A stretch of DNA of 64,000 bases, from assembly GCF_001696615.3 (NCBI RefSeq), contig NZ_CP032279.1, positions 1,922,001 through 1,986,000 on the forward strand, given 5' to 3'. The notes beneath the pieces are model-generated. The model was not told where the DNA came from and did not search any database. It saw only the letters and a list, made by a program, of their open reading frames with translations. Origin of the DNA: Acinetobacter sp. WCHAc010034. GTDB lineage: Bacteria > Pseudomonadota > Gammaproteobacteria > Pseudomonadales > Moraxellaceae. Both the position numbers and the translations under genes were made by a program. This document shows, in pieces, positions 16,085 through 27,188 of the stretch; the first letter of the stretch is position 1, and each line of letters starts with the position of its first letter.

Positions 16085-17848
16085 TTAGTTTGCTGAGTCC
16101 GCTCCGTCACGCTTATCGCGCTCTTTAGCCACGCTCTTGTTGATCAGGCTCTGCTGCAGAATCGTGATGCTGTTGTTGACAATCCAGTACAGCACCAGGC
16201 CTGCAGGGAAGAACAGCATGAAGACAGTGAAAAGAATCGGCATGATCTTGAACACTTTCGCCTGCATCGGATCGGCCGGCTGCGGGTTCAGGCTCTGCTG
16301 GATGAACATGGTCGCGCCCATCAGCAGCGGCAGGATGAACCACGGGTCCATTGCCGACAAATCCTGAATCCAGCCCAGCCACGGTGCATGGCGCAGCTCA
16401 ACCGATTCCATCAGCACCCAGTACAGCGCAAGGAAAATCGGCATCTGCAGCAGCAGCGGCAGGCAGCCCGACAGCGGGTTGACTTGCTCGCGCTTGTAAA
16501 GCGCCATCATTTCCTGAGAGAAACGCATGCGGTCTTCGCCGAACTCTTCCTTCATGCGCTGCATTTCCGGCGCAATCACGCGCATTTTCGCCATAGAGCG
16601 GTAGCTCTTTGACGACAATGGCCAAAGGATCAGCTTCACCAGCACAGTCAGCAGAATGATTGACCAGCCCCAGTTGCCTATCAGGCCGTGGAAGAACTGC
16701 AGGCCAAGGAACAGCAGCTTGGCGATTGGCCATAGCCAGCCGTAATCCACAGTCTGGTTCAAGCCCACAGCCAGGTCTTTCAGTTCAGACTGGATTTTAG
16801 GGCCGGAATAGAACGTCGCATCCACTTCCGCTGCCGTGCCTGCAGGCACATTGATGGTCGGCGAAGTGAAGCCGATGATGTTCATGTCATCATTGGACTT
16901 GCGTGATTCCAGCTTGGCTGCAAAAGGCTGGCCTTCAGCCTGAGTCAGCTTCAGCTCACCCGGCACCCATGCGCTGACAAAATAGTGCTGCACCATGGCA
17001 ACCCAGCCGCCTTTCGCTTCAACGCTTAATTTCTCATCATTGAAGTTGGCGAATTTCAGCTTGTTGTAGTGCTCATCCGGCGAACCCCAGGCGCCGCCCA
17101 GAAAAGTGCCCAGCGTGAAAATGCCCTGATCGGATTTGCCCGGATCTTCAGAATTGTCGCGCTTCAGCTGGCCGAACATCTGGCCTTGCCAGTTCTGGCC
17201 GCTGCGGTTGACAATCTTATGGCTGACCGTAATCGGATATTCGCCCTGCTTAAAGCTGAAGGTTTTAATCACTTCTACGCCATCGGCAGTTTTAAACACC
17301 ATCGGCACCGTCAGGACCTGTTCCGCCTTGCCGTCTTTGCCCTGTACAGATTTAGCGTCAGCCAGGCTGTAGGATGATTTTTCAATCTCATACGCCGGGC
17401 GGCCGCTGCGGCTGCTGTCAGGGCCATTCAGGCCGATTAAGCCGGACTGGGCAACATAAGTGCGCTTGGCATCGCTTTCCAGCATGACAAACGGCTCATC
17501 GCTGTTTTTGTTTTTGTCATGATTGAGCAATTCAACACGGACGATATCACCGCCTTTAGGATTAATCCAAAGATGGTAAAGGTCAGTTTTCACTGAAATA
17601 AGCTGTTGACTTACAGGTGCAGTGGCGTCTGCTGTCTGCTGCGCTGCGATATTTGCCTGCGGCACATCTGATGATGCGGCAGCCGTTTGGCCATTTGGCA
17701 GGTCTGCAGATACTTCATGCGACACAACTGCAGCTTTTTGCTGCGCCTTGCTGTCCGCATGACCGTAATCTTTTTGCCAAGCCAAAATGAGCAAATATGC
17801 GACAACAAACATGGCCCCGAGAATTGCAATCCTGGCCCATTGTTGCAT
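16085..17848 (-). CDS. yidC: YidC membrane protein insertase
   Basis: This 587-residue protein inserts and folds inner-membrane proteins, alone or with SecYEG. An N-terminal anchor (MQQWARIAILGAMFVVAYLLILAW) is followed by the large periplasmic domain to about residue 360. The conserved core then follows: GWSIILLTVLVKLILWPLS with the groove arginine/lysine region, KSYRSMAKMR, PLLLQMPIFLALYWVL and the final segments ending PAGLVLYWIVNNSITILQQ. It lies 5 bases after yidD in the origin-proximal operon. Length is normal for a gammaproteobacterium. Confidence 0.97.
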   Translation of the reverse strand: MQQWARIAILGAMFVVAYLLILAWQKDYGHADSKAQQKAAVVSHEVSADLPNGQTAAASSDVPQANIAAQQTADATAPVSQQLISVKTDLYHLWINPKGGDIVRVELLNHDKNKNSDEPFVMLESDAKRTYVAQSGLIGLNGPDSSRSGRPAYEIEKSSYSLADAKSVQGKDGKAEQVLTVPMVFKTADGVEVIKTFSFKQGEYPITVSHKIVNRSGQNWQGQMFGQLKRDNSEDPGKSDQGIFTLGTFLGGAWGSPDEHYNKLKFANFNDEKLSVEAKGGWVAMVQHYFVSAWVPGELKLTQAEGQPFAAKLESRKSNDDMNIIGFTSPTINVPAGTAAEVDATFYSGPKIQSELKDLAVGLNQTVDYGWLWPIAKLLFLGLQFFHGLIGNWGWSIILLTVLVKLILWPLSSKSYRSMAKMRVIAPEMQRMKEEFGEDRMRFSQEMMALYKREQVNPLSGCLPLLLQMPIFLALYWVLMESVELRHAPWLGWIQDLSAMDPWFILPLLMGATMFIQQSLNPQPADPMQAKVFKIMPILFTVFMLFFPAGLVLYWIVNNSITILQQSLINKSVAKERDKRDGADSAN

Positions 17849-17853
17849 ATCTA

Positions 17854-18174
17854 TTACCCCAAGTGGTGAGAGTGATTTTGGTTCAATAAACGATCACGAA
17901 AGGGTACAGCAACGTGAAGCGTTTGAGAATCTATTTGCTGAAATGAAATAAAACGAAGTGCTTTGGGCGGCACCGGATCATAGCCTGATCCGCCCCACGG
18001 ATGGCAGCGGCAAATACGCCGGGCAGCCAGCCACGTTCCGCGCGCAGCGCCATGCATATGGACTGCTTCCAATGAATATTGAGAACATGTGGGAATATAG
18101 CGGCAGCGGGGTCCAAGCAGCGGACTGATCGCAACCTGATAAAAACGGATTAACCAATGCAGCAAATGTACCAT
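17854..18174 (-). CDS. yidD: YidD, membrane protein insertion efficiency factor
   Basis: This 106-residue protein carries the family pattern [28 protein letters not shown] with its conserved cysteines, then [18 protein letters not shown]. It is thought to assist YidC-dependent insertion at the inner face of the membrane. It sits 9 bases after rnpA and 5 bases before yidC, so it is translated within the operon. The C-terminal 25 residues beyond DPVP are variable, as in other family members. Confidence 0.94.
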   Translation of the reverse strand: MVHLLHWLIRFYQVAISPLLGPRCRYIPTCSQYSLEAVHMHGAARGTWLAARRICRCHPWGGSGYDPVPPKALRFISFQQIDSQTLHVAVPFRDRLLNQNHSHHLG

Positions 18175-18183
18175 TGGCCGTCT

Positions 18184-18576
18184 CTACTTTTGCGGGGAGG
18201 AAGCTGTTTTTGAATGCTTTTTGGCAAGGCGGTTCAGCTTTTGCCAGGCAAATTGTAATTGCTGATGCAATTCAGCATTAGGCACAGCATCAATGCCGGC
18301 TTTCGGCATCACCACTATATCTAATTCATCTAATTGCTGCTGATGCAGGCGAAAACTTTCGCGGGCAAGACGTTTTACTCGATTCCGTTCATGTGCGCGG
18401 CGCACTTTTTTCTTGGCAACAACAAGACCCAAACGGCTGTTCGGCTGTTCGGAGCGTTTTGCAAGAAATAAGAAATGGGGCTGATGCACTTTAAAAAGCG
18501 CACCGTCAAACACACCTTTATAATCGGCAGCACAGCGTATGCGTACAGCTGTGCTGAAGCCATAAAGCGGTGTCAT
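18184..18576 (-). CDS. rnpA: Ribonuclease P protein component
   Basis: This 130-residue basic protein is the protein subunit of RNase P, which matures the 5' ends of tRNAs. The RNR signature is [19 protein letters not shown] and the preceding strand [13 protein letters not shown] is typical. I start at the ATG at 18574-18576 ([14 protein letters not shown]); an in-frame TTG three codons earlier is not supported. It follows rpmH by 29 bases and precedes yidD. Confidence 0.95.
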   Translation of the reverse strand: MTPLYGFSTAVRIRCAADYKGVFDGALFKVHQPHFLFLAKRSEQPNSRLGLVVAKKKVRRAHERNRVKRLARESFRLHQQQLDELDIVVMPKAGIDAVPNAELHQQLQFAWQKLNRLAKKHSKTASSPQK

Positions 18577-18605
18577 AGCGCCCAAGTCGTTGCAGCTTTA
18601 ACTGA

Positions 18606-18740
18606 TTAAACAGTTAAGCTATGACGGCCTTTAGCACGGCGGCGAGCCAGTACTTGGCGGCCGGCTTTAGTCGCCATGCGCGCACGGAAACCGTGAACAC
18701 GTTTACGTTTCAATTCAGAAGGCTGGAAAGTACGTTTCAT
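18606..18740 (-). CDS. rpmH: 50S ribosomal protein L34
   Basis: This 44-residue, highly basic protein reads [20 protein letters not shown] then [20 protein letters not shown] and ends SLTV. This is a full-length bL34. It is the first gene of the leftward operon rpmH-rnpA-yidD-yidC and borders the replication origin. The start is the ATG at 18738-18740 with a GGAG site (from TTTGGAGTTTC) just upstream. Confidence 0.97.
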
Positions 18741-18929
18741 GTTGAAACTCCAAAATTGATCTTTCTATAAAGGTTCGCGATTTTAGTGCTCATTGCTTGA
18801 GCTGTCAATGAAAAACAGGTTTTCTTGCAAAAAATGATCAGATTGAAGCAGAATTAATAGAATAAGCAGAAACAGGCTTATTGCTGAACTCCATCATTAT
18901 GCATAAAGCAAACTATTGTTCTTTAAGCA

Positions 18930-19330
18930 TTAAATACTTATCCATAATCTTATCATCAGAGTTATCCACAAGATGGAGTTAAATCCTGCTTTGTTCTCTG
19001 TTTTGAATTTGAATTTAAACCTTGGCTGAAGTTATCCCCAGAAAGCCAGACTCTTATTATTAAATTCAAATTTTAAAATTTAAATTTATTATTATTAGGC
19101 AGGGGGTTTTCTGTGGAAATCCTGCTTTTAAATTTTAAAAACAATAATATAAGCTGTGAATAACTATGTTTTTATAATTTTGACACATTGTGGATAACTT
19201 TGTGATATATTTTATCCACAGCTTGCTGCTGAAGTTATCCACACTGGCTTTTAAATTTAAAAATAAGCTTGAAATGCGGTTTTTTAGCCAAAAACGCTGA
19301 ATTGGCCATGACAGATGTGGATAACTTGGT
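18930..19330. other. oriC: Chromosomal replication origin (oriC) region
   Basis: Between rpmH and dnaA there are consensus or near-consensus DnaA boxes: TTATCCACA at 18962, 19212 and 19235; the reverse TGTGGATAA at 19189 and 19316; variants TTATCCATA at 18938, TTATCCCCA at 19032 and TGTGAATAA at 19155. A very AT-rich block at 19055-19098 (TTTAAATTTATTATTATTA type) is a candidate unwinding element. The DnaA box nearest dnaA (19316) may also autoregulate dnaA. Position and content fit oriC; function was not tested. Confidence 0.88.
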
Positions 19331-19401
19331 TAGAATGGCGACCCGCTCGGGCGGGCCAAAATATTTTTTTATGCGCAATGGACTGAAAATAGGGGTTTCA
19401 C

Positions 19402-20781
19402 ATGCTTTGGACAGACTGCTTAACTCGCTTGCGTCAAGAGCTGTCCGGCAATGTCTTTACAATGTGGATCAGGCCTCTGGTTGCTGAGGAGGCGGAAGAT
19501 ACGCTGCGCCTGTTTGCGCCGAATCCTTACTGGACGCGCTATATTCAAGAGCATCATTTAGAGCTGATTGCGATTCTGGCGGAACAGCTGTCCGAAGGGC
19601 GCATCCGCAAAGTGGAAATTCTGGTCGATTCGCGCCCCGGCGCAATTCTGTCCGCCAGCGAGCAGCCGGCGACAACCGCCGCCGCTTTGGAAAGCGCGCC
19701 GGCGCCTGCCGCCAAGCCGAAAAGGGAAAAGGATGAGCAGGGCGCTAAAAACAGCCGGCGCCGCCAGCTGAATCCGCTGTTTACCTTCTCTTTATTTGTT
19801 GAAGGCCGCTCCAATCAGATGGCGGCCGAAACCTGCCGCAAAGTGCTGACCCAGCTCGGCGCGCCGCAGCACAACCCGCTGTTCCTGTATGGCCCGACAG
19901 GCCTGGGTAAAACCCATTTAATGCAGGCGGTCGGCAATGCGCTGCTGCAGGCGAAGCCGAATGCGCGCGTGATGTACATGACCGCGGAAAGCTTTGTGCA
20001 GGATTTTGTCAGCTCGCTGCAGCAGGGCAAGGTGGAAGAGTTCAAGAAAAACTGCCGTTCTTTAGACCTGCTGCTGGTGGATGACATTCACCTGCTGGCC
20101 GGCAAGGAAGCCAGCCTGGTCGAGTTCTTTTATACCTTTAACGCGTTGCTGGATGAATCCAAGCAGATTATTCTGACCTCTGACCGCTATCCGAAAGAAT
20201 TGACGGAATTGGACCCGCGCCTGGTGTCGCGCTTTTCCTGGGGCCTGTCTGTCGGCGTGGAGCCGCCGGATATTGAAACCCGCATTGAAATCCTGCTGAA
20301 AAAAGCCGAAAGCAATGATGTGGAGCTGCCGCGCAACTGCGCCCTGTTTATTGCGCAGCAGGTGGTGGCCAATGTGCGCGAGCTGGAAGGCGCATTGAAC
20401 AAAGTCGTGGCTATTTCACGCTTCAAGGGCAGCCCGATTGACCTGGATGTGGTGCGCGAGTCGCTTAAGGATGTGCTGGCAATCCGCGCCCGCACCATCA
20501 GCACGGAAAATATTCAGCGCGTGGTCAGCGAGTATTTCCGCATTCCATTAAAGGAGCTGGTCGGCCCGAAACGCACCCGCATTTATGCCCGCCCGCGCCA
20601 GCTGGCTATGGGGCTGGCGCGCGAGCTGACCGGCGACAGTTTTCCTGAAATTGGCATGGCTTTCGGCGGGCGCGACCACAGTACGGTAATGCATGCCTGC
20701 GAGAAAGTGCAGAGCCTGCGCGAGGAAGATCCGATCTTCAATGAAGACTACAAAAACCTGCTCCGCCTGCTGCAGAGCTGA
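19402..20781 (+). CDS. dnaA: DnaA, chromosomal replication initiator
   Basis: This 459-residue AAA+ protein binds DnaA boxes and opens oriC. Domain I is at residues 1-80 (MLWTDCLTRLRQELSGNVFTMWIRPL), a variable linker rich in Ala/Pro/Lys at 81-120, the AAA+ domain with Walker A GPTGLGKT at 164-171 and Walker B LLLVDDIHLLAGKE, and the C-terminal DNA-binding domain with the signature GGRDHSTVMHACEK. AGGGG lies 6 bases before the ATG. DnaA boxes lie directly upstream. dnaN follows after 112 bases. Confidence 0.98.
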   Translation: MLWTDCLTRLRQELSGNVFTMWIRPLVAEEAEDTLRLFAPNPYWTRYIQEHHLELIAILAEQLSEGRIRKVEILVDSRPGAILSASEQPATTAAALESAPAPAAKPKREKDEQGAKNSRRRQLNPLFTFSLFVEGRSNQMAAETCRKVLTQLGAPQHNPLFLYGPTGLGKTHLMQAVGNALLQAKPNARVMYMTAESFVQDFVSSLQQGKVEEFKKNCRSLDLLLVDDIHLLAGKEASLVEFFYTFNALLDESKQIILTSDRYPKELTELDPRLVSRFSWGLSVGVEPPDIETRIEILLKKAESNDVELPRNCALFIAQQVVANVRELEGALNKVVAISRFKGSPIDLDVVRESLKDVLAIRARTISTENIQRVVSEYFRIPLKELVGPKRTRIYARPRQLAMGLARELTGDSFPEIGMAFGGRDHSTVMHACEKVQSLREEDPIFNEDYKNLLRLLQS

Positions 20782-20810
20782 TCATTTTTTGCTTAAATTC
20801 TGTTCTTGCA

Positions 20811-20831
20811 ATGCGGCATTTTCTGCCGCAT
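20811..20831 (+). other. Hairpin between dnaA and dnaN
   Basis: ATGCGGCA - TTTTC - TGCCGCAT, an 8-bp perfect stem without a T-run after it. It could attenuate or process the dnaA-dnaN message; it is not a classical terminator. Confidence 0.5.
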
Positions 20832-20893
20832 AGTACACTGCTCAAAACCCCAATTTATCTATTATTCATCTTCAGCTGCCAGAGGAAAGTATC

Positions 20894-22042
20894 GTGCGTT
20901 TGAAAATCGCGAAAGAAAGCTTACTGAATGTTCTATCACATGTCGTAGGAGCGGTTGAACGTCGCCATACCTTAAACATTTTGTCGAATGTGAAAGTGCA
21001 GGTCACTGAACAGGCGCTGACCATTACCGGCTCCGATCTGGAAGTAGAGCTGGTTGCCAGCACGCCTTTGGCTGCGGGCGCCTGCCTGCAGGCGGGGGAA
21101 ACCACGGTTCCTGCGCGCAAGCTGATGGACATCTGCAAATCCCTGCCTGCCGCTGCCTTAATTGACCTGCAGATTACTGAAGACCTGCGCTGCATTTTAA
21201 AATCCGGCAACAGCCGCTTTGTGCTCGGCACGCTGCCGGCTGAAGACTACCCGCTGCTCAGCACTGAAAATACCCAGGGCACGCAGGTCACGGTCACGCA
21301 GCGCGAGCTGAAGCGCCTGTTTGAGAAAACCGCTTTCGCCATGGCGGTGCAGGATGTGCGCTTTTACCTCACCGGCACCCTGCTGGAAATTGATCAAAAC
21401 CGGCTGCGCGCAGTCACTACAGACGGCCACCGCCTGGCGCTGTGTGAAACCGCAGCTTCATCCAATGCGCCGCAGCTGGTTCAGGCCATTGCGCCGCGCA
21501 AGGCAGTGGGCGAGCTGCAGCGCCTGCTCAGTGTGGAAGACGAGCCGCTGGCGCTGCTGATCGGCCGTGAGCTGCTGAATGTCACCATTACCATCGCCAG
21601 CCGTGACAAAGAGCAGGGTGATATTACCGTGCGCTTCACCACCAAGCTGATTGATGGAAAATTCCCGGATTACCGCCGGGTGATTCCGCGCGGCGGCGAC
21701 AAAAATGTGGTGATTGCGCATGACGTGTTTAAGCAGTCGCTGCAGCGTGTGGCGATTCTGAGCAATGAAAAGCTGCGCGGCGTGTTCCTGAACTTTGATG
21801 CCGACACCCTGCAGCTGCGGGCCAACAACCCCGAGCAGGATGAGGCGGTGGAAGACCTGGCGATTCAGTATGCCGATGCGCCGATGGAAATGTCCTTCAA
21901 TGCGCAGTATCTGCTGGATGTGCTGAGCGTGCTGGACGGCGATGACGTTTCCATGACCATGACCGAAGCCAATCAGTCGGTGCTGGTGCAGGATCCGGCG
22001 CATCAGGATCAAACCTATGTGGTCATGCCGATGCGCGTTTAA
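20894..22042 (+). CDS. dnaN: DNA polymerase III beta sliding clamp
   Basis: This 382-residue protein has the three-fold repeated clamp architecture. It starts at a GTG with GAGGAAA upstream, [33 protein letters not shown], and ends in the expected VVMPMRV. It encircles DNA and tethers polymerase III. It sits between dnaA and recF (17 bases before recF) in the standard dnaA-dnaN-recF-gyrB order. Confidence 0.98.
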   Translation: MRLKIAKESLLNVLSHVVGAVERRHTLNILSNVKVQVTEQALTITGSDLEVELVASTPLAAGACLQAGETTVPARKLMDICKSLPAAALIDLQITEDLRCILKSGNSRFVLGTLPAEDYPLLSTENTQGTQVTVTQRELKRLFEKTAFAMAVQDVRFYLTGTLLEIDQNRLRAVTTDGHRLALCETAASSNAPQLVQAIAPRKAVGELQRLLSVEDEPLALLIGRELLNVTITIASRDKEQGDITVRFTTKLIDGKFPDYRRVIPRGGDKNVVIAHDVFKQSLQRVAILSNEKLRGVFLNFDADTLQLRANNPEQDEAVEDLAIQYADAPMEMSFNAQYLLDVLSVLDGDDVSMTMTEANQSVLVQDPAHQDQTYVVMPMRV

Positions 22043-22059
22043 CGGCATCCAGCGCCCTT

Positions 22060-23142
22060 ATGCACATTGCGCGCCTGCATGTGGAACGTGTCCGGAACTT
22101 AAAGACGGTTGCGCTCGCTGAGCTGCAGCCGTTTAACGTTTTTTACGGCCGCAACGGCTCAGGCAAAACCTCGGTTCTGGAGGCGATTCACCTGCTGGCA
22201 ACCGGGCGCTCGTTCCGCACGCATATTCCGAAAAACTACATTCAGCACGATGCGCCGGACGCGATTGTATTCGCCCAGTCAGCCGCCGATAAAATCGGCA
22301 TGCAGAAAATGCAGTCCGGCGAGCAGCTGATCAAGGTCAACGGCGACCTGGTGGCGACGCAGGGCCAGCTAGCGAAGATTCTGCCGCTGCAGCTGATTGA
22401 CCCGCAGAGCACAGACATTATTGACCACGGCGCCAAGCCGCGGCGGCAAATGCTGGACTGGATGATGTTCCACGTGGAACCGGAATTTTATCATGCCTGG
22501 CAGCACTACTCGCGGGCGCTGAAGCAGCGCAACAGCCTGCTGAAGTCGCGGCGCAGCTTAAGCCTTGCCGAGCTTGAGCCGTGGAACAGGATGCTCAGCG
22601 ATTACGGCGAAATCCTGCATTCGCAGCGCGCCGGCGCAGTGGAGCAGTGGAAGCATTATTTTCAGCAGGACCTGCAGCGGCTGCTGCCGGATCTGGAAAT
22701 AAGCCTGGAATACAGCCCCGGCTTTCACAGCGCTACAGGGCTGCTGCATGACCTGGCCGCCAGCCATCATAAAGATCTGGAGCGGCGCTATACCGAATGC
22801 GGGCCGCACCGCGCCGACCTGCGCCTGAAAACGCCTCAGGGCCCTGCCGATGCCGTGCTTTCGCGCGGCCAGAAAAAGCTGCTGATTATGGCGCTAAAAC
22901 TGTCGCAGATCGCAATGCTGCATGCCTGCAATAAGGAAACTGTGGTATTATTGGATGATCTGACAGCAGAATTAGATTTAACCGCGCAGCAGCGTTTAAT
23001 TGGCCGATTGAGCCAGCTTGGCAGTCAAGTTTTTATTACCACTTTAGACCATGAATCGGTACAGCATCACTTGCATGAGATGTCTATTGCCTATCAATTA
23101 TTCAAAGTTGAAAACGGTACGGTTCAGATTGCTGAGCAATGA
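22060..23142 (+). CDS. recF: RecF, recombination mediator / replication repair ATPase
   Basis: This 360-residue SMC-like ABC ATPase loads RecA at gaps with RecO and RecR. Walker A is GRNGSGKTS (residues 30-38), the signature region is [16 protein letters not shown], and Walker B is [12 protein letters not shown]. The ATG at 22060 lies 17 bases after dnaN, implying coupled expression. A parS-like site lies within the gene at 22466-22481, where it encodes FHVEP. Confidence 0.96.
   Translation: MHIARLHVERVRNLKTVALAELQPFNVFYGRNGSGKTSVLEAIHLLATGRSFRTHIPKNYIQHDAPDAIVFAQSAADKIGMQKMQSGEQLIKVNGDLVATQGQLAKILPLQLIDPQSTDIIDHGAKPRRQMLDWMMFHVEPEFYHAWQHYSRALKQRNSLLKSRRSLSLAELEPWNRMLSDYGEILHSQRAGAVEQWKHYFQQDLQRLLPDLEISLEYSPGFHSATGLLHDLAASHHKDLERRYTECGPHRADLRLKTPQGPADAVLSRGQKKLLIMALKLSQIAMLHACNKETVVLLDDLTAELDLTAQQRLIGRLSQLGSQVFITTLDHESVQHHLHEMSIAYQLFKVENGTVQIAEQ
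22466..22481. promoter_or_regulatory. parS-like centromere site (inside recF)
   Basis: TGTTCCACGTGGAACC matches TGTTNCACGTGAAACA except at two positions and keeps the CACGTG core. Confidence 0.5.
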
Positions 23143-23176
23143 CATGCCGTCTTTGCATAGACCTATTTTTCACTAG

Positions 23177-25654
<2,478 letters not shown>

Positions 25655-25675
25655 GCGGCCTGTACTGCAGGCTTG

Positions 25676-25701
25676 AAAAGCATCCTCCGGGATGCTTTTT
25701 T
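25676..25701 (+). terminator. Terminator after gyrB
   Basis: AAAAGCATCC - TCCG - GGATGCTTTT with the T-run continuing to 25701. Confidence 0.92.
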
Positions 25702-25825
25702 TATGCTATTTTTTTCAATAATCTGATTGAATTACAGCCGGATTGAATGTTATCAAATTGACTTATAGAGCTGTCATGATGCTGGAAGCAGGGCTTCCTG
25801 CGCAGCGAAACTGGAGGCGGTGAGG

Positions 25826-26191
25826 ATGGATAATCAGTTGGAGCAGGCCCGCGATATTTGGGTCAATGCATTTTTTACCGGCAATTATGCGGTTCTGGCC
25901 CAGTATGAGGGCGAGCATTTCACGGTGGTATATGAGCGGGACGGGCGAACGGAAAGCAGCCATACACGCTATGAGCGGATTGCGCATGCGGTTAAAAACG
26001 GGGTCTGGAAGCCGCAGAAACCGGATGTTGAATATGAAGAATTTGAGTTTAACCGCGAGCAGACTGAATGCCGGGTCCTGATTGGCCTGCGGGAAAGCCG
26101 GCAGCAGATTAAGGAAGTCTGGCGCTACAGCGGCGCCTGGAAAATTCAGGAGCTGCGCTTTTTAAAAGCCGAGCGGGCCGCTATGCATTGA
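25826..26191 (+). CDS. Unknown small protein, NTF2/SnoaL-like pattern
   Basis: This 121-residue protein has an alternating helix-strand pattern resembling NTF2/SnoaL (DUF4440-like) folds: QARDIWVNAFFTGNYAVLAQYEGEHF, then strands around FTVVYERDGRTES, ECRVLIGLRES and KEVWRYSGAWKIQELRFLKAE. No catalytic residues can be assigned. The ATG at 25826 has GGAGG 8 bases upstream; a GTG two codons earlier is weaker. It is a single gene between the gyrB terminator and a long non-coding region. The fold call is only a resemblance. Confidence 0.6.
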   Translation: MDNQLEQARDIWVNAFFTGNYAVLAQYEGEHFTVVYERDGRTESSHTRYERIAHAVKNGVWKPQKPDVEYEEFEFNREQTECRVLIGLRESRQQIKEVWRYSGAWKIQELRFLKAERAAMH

Positions 26192-27188
26192 GTGTTGCAG
26201 GCGGGAAAGCAAAGAAAAACGGGTTCATATAAGAATAAAAAAATGGCTGAAGCGGCGCCTGCTGCGGATTAAAAGCAGCAGGCTGTGGATAAAAATCTAA
26301 ATTAAACTGTTCAAAACCCTGTGCGGAAAGTATAATTTTATCCACAGTTTTGGCTGCAGGCCTGCAATAAATTTAAAACCGCAGAGTTCTTTGAATTTAA
26401 AACATCAGTAATGAATTTAAATTTATTTGCGCTGCGGTTTTGAATTTAAAAATGCCGTGCGCCTGCATTCAGTAGAGCGTATTGCGCGGCATGCTTGGCT
26501 GCGCATGGCGCAGAAGAACGGCATGCGGATGTGCATTTACTATGGTTTAGAAAAACTAAATAATCCTGAAATTCACTTTTTAAGAAAAATTAAACAATGG
26601 CTATTCAGTCCTGAAATTATGAGTTAAACCCAGCTTTTTATGAATATATTTTATTTAATATCAATTAATTGCATTAAATATGGCTGCTGATATGCCGCCT
26701 AAATTCAGCAGCGTGTCCCGTCCTGAATAAAGTTAGGCAATTTCTGTTATTTATTTTAAGTATTTTTCTTATTTGATTTTCCGGCGCGGCCACAGCCACC
26801 GGCAAAGATATGCATGCTGGCGCGGTTGCGGCTGGCATCGGCAAGGCTGGAGGCTCTCAGGCCAGCGGCCTTGGGCGCAGAACCGGCTGCCGCCTGTTCA
26901 CAGGCAACGCACAGCTGATCTGACCTGCATTTAGGATCATGACCTGCGCATGAGGATAATTTCAATTGGATCGCAGGGCAATAAGCGCCACATGAATGAT
27001 GTGGCGGGAGAAGTGGTGAGAATGCGGAGAAAGCGCGGCGCCGGCTGGCGCAGCGCATCAATTGATGGACGGCAAAGCTTCAGTTGAATTCGGCGCCTTC
27101 TGCAATGCCCCGGATAAAGCCTCTGCAGGCTTTGGCATGGGAGCTGAGCCTGCGCCCAAACGGCGCCGCCGCGCCGCGGGCGAGCGGC
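26192..27188. other. Roughly 1-kb non-coding region with two DnaA boxes
   Basis: The left part holds a hairpin (CCTGCTGC / GCAGCAGG, 26258-26282), two perfect DnaA boxes in opposite orientation (TGTGGATAA at 26284-26292, TTATCCACA at 26338-26346), and repeated GAATTTAAA words at about 26370-26450 like those in oriC. An inverted repeat, AAAACCGCAG against CTGCGGTTTT, encloses the AT-rich part. The right part (26650-27188) has only weak open frames and nothing I can support. Confidence 0.55.

Noticed and set aside
26756..27061. A 101-codon cysteine-containing minus-strand frame downstream of gyrB
   Set aside because: No ribosome site, no recognisable domain, composition like a non-coding shadow; could be a decayed gene but this cannot be supported.
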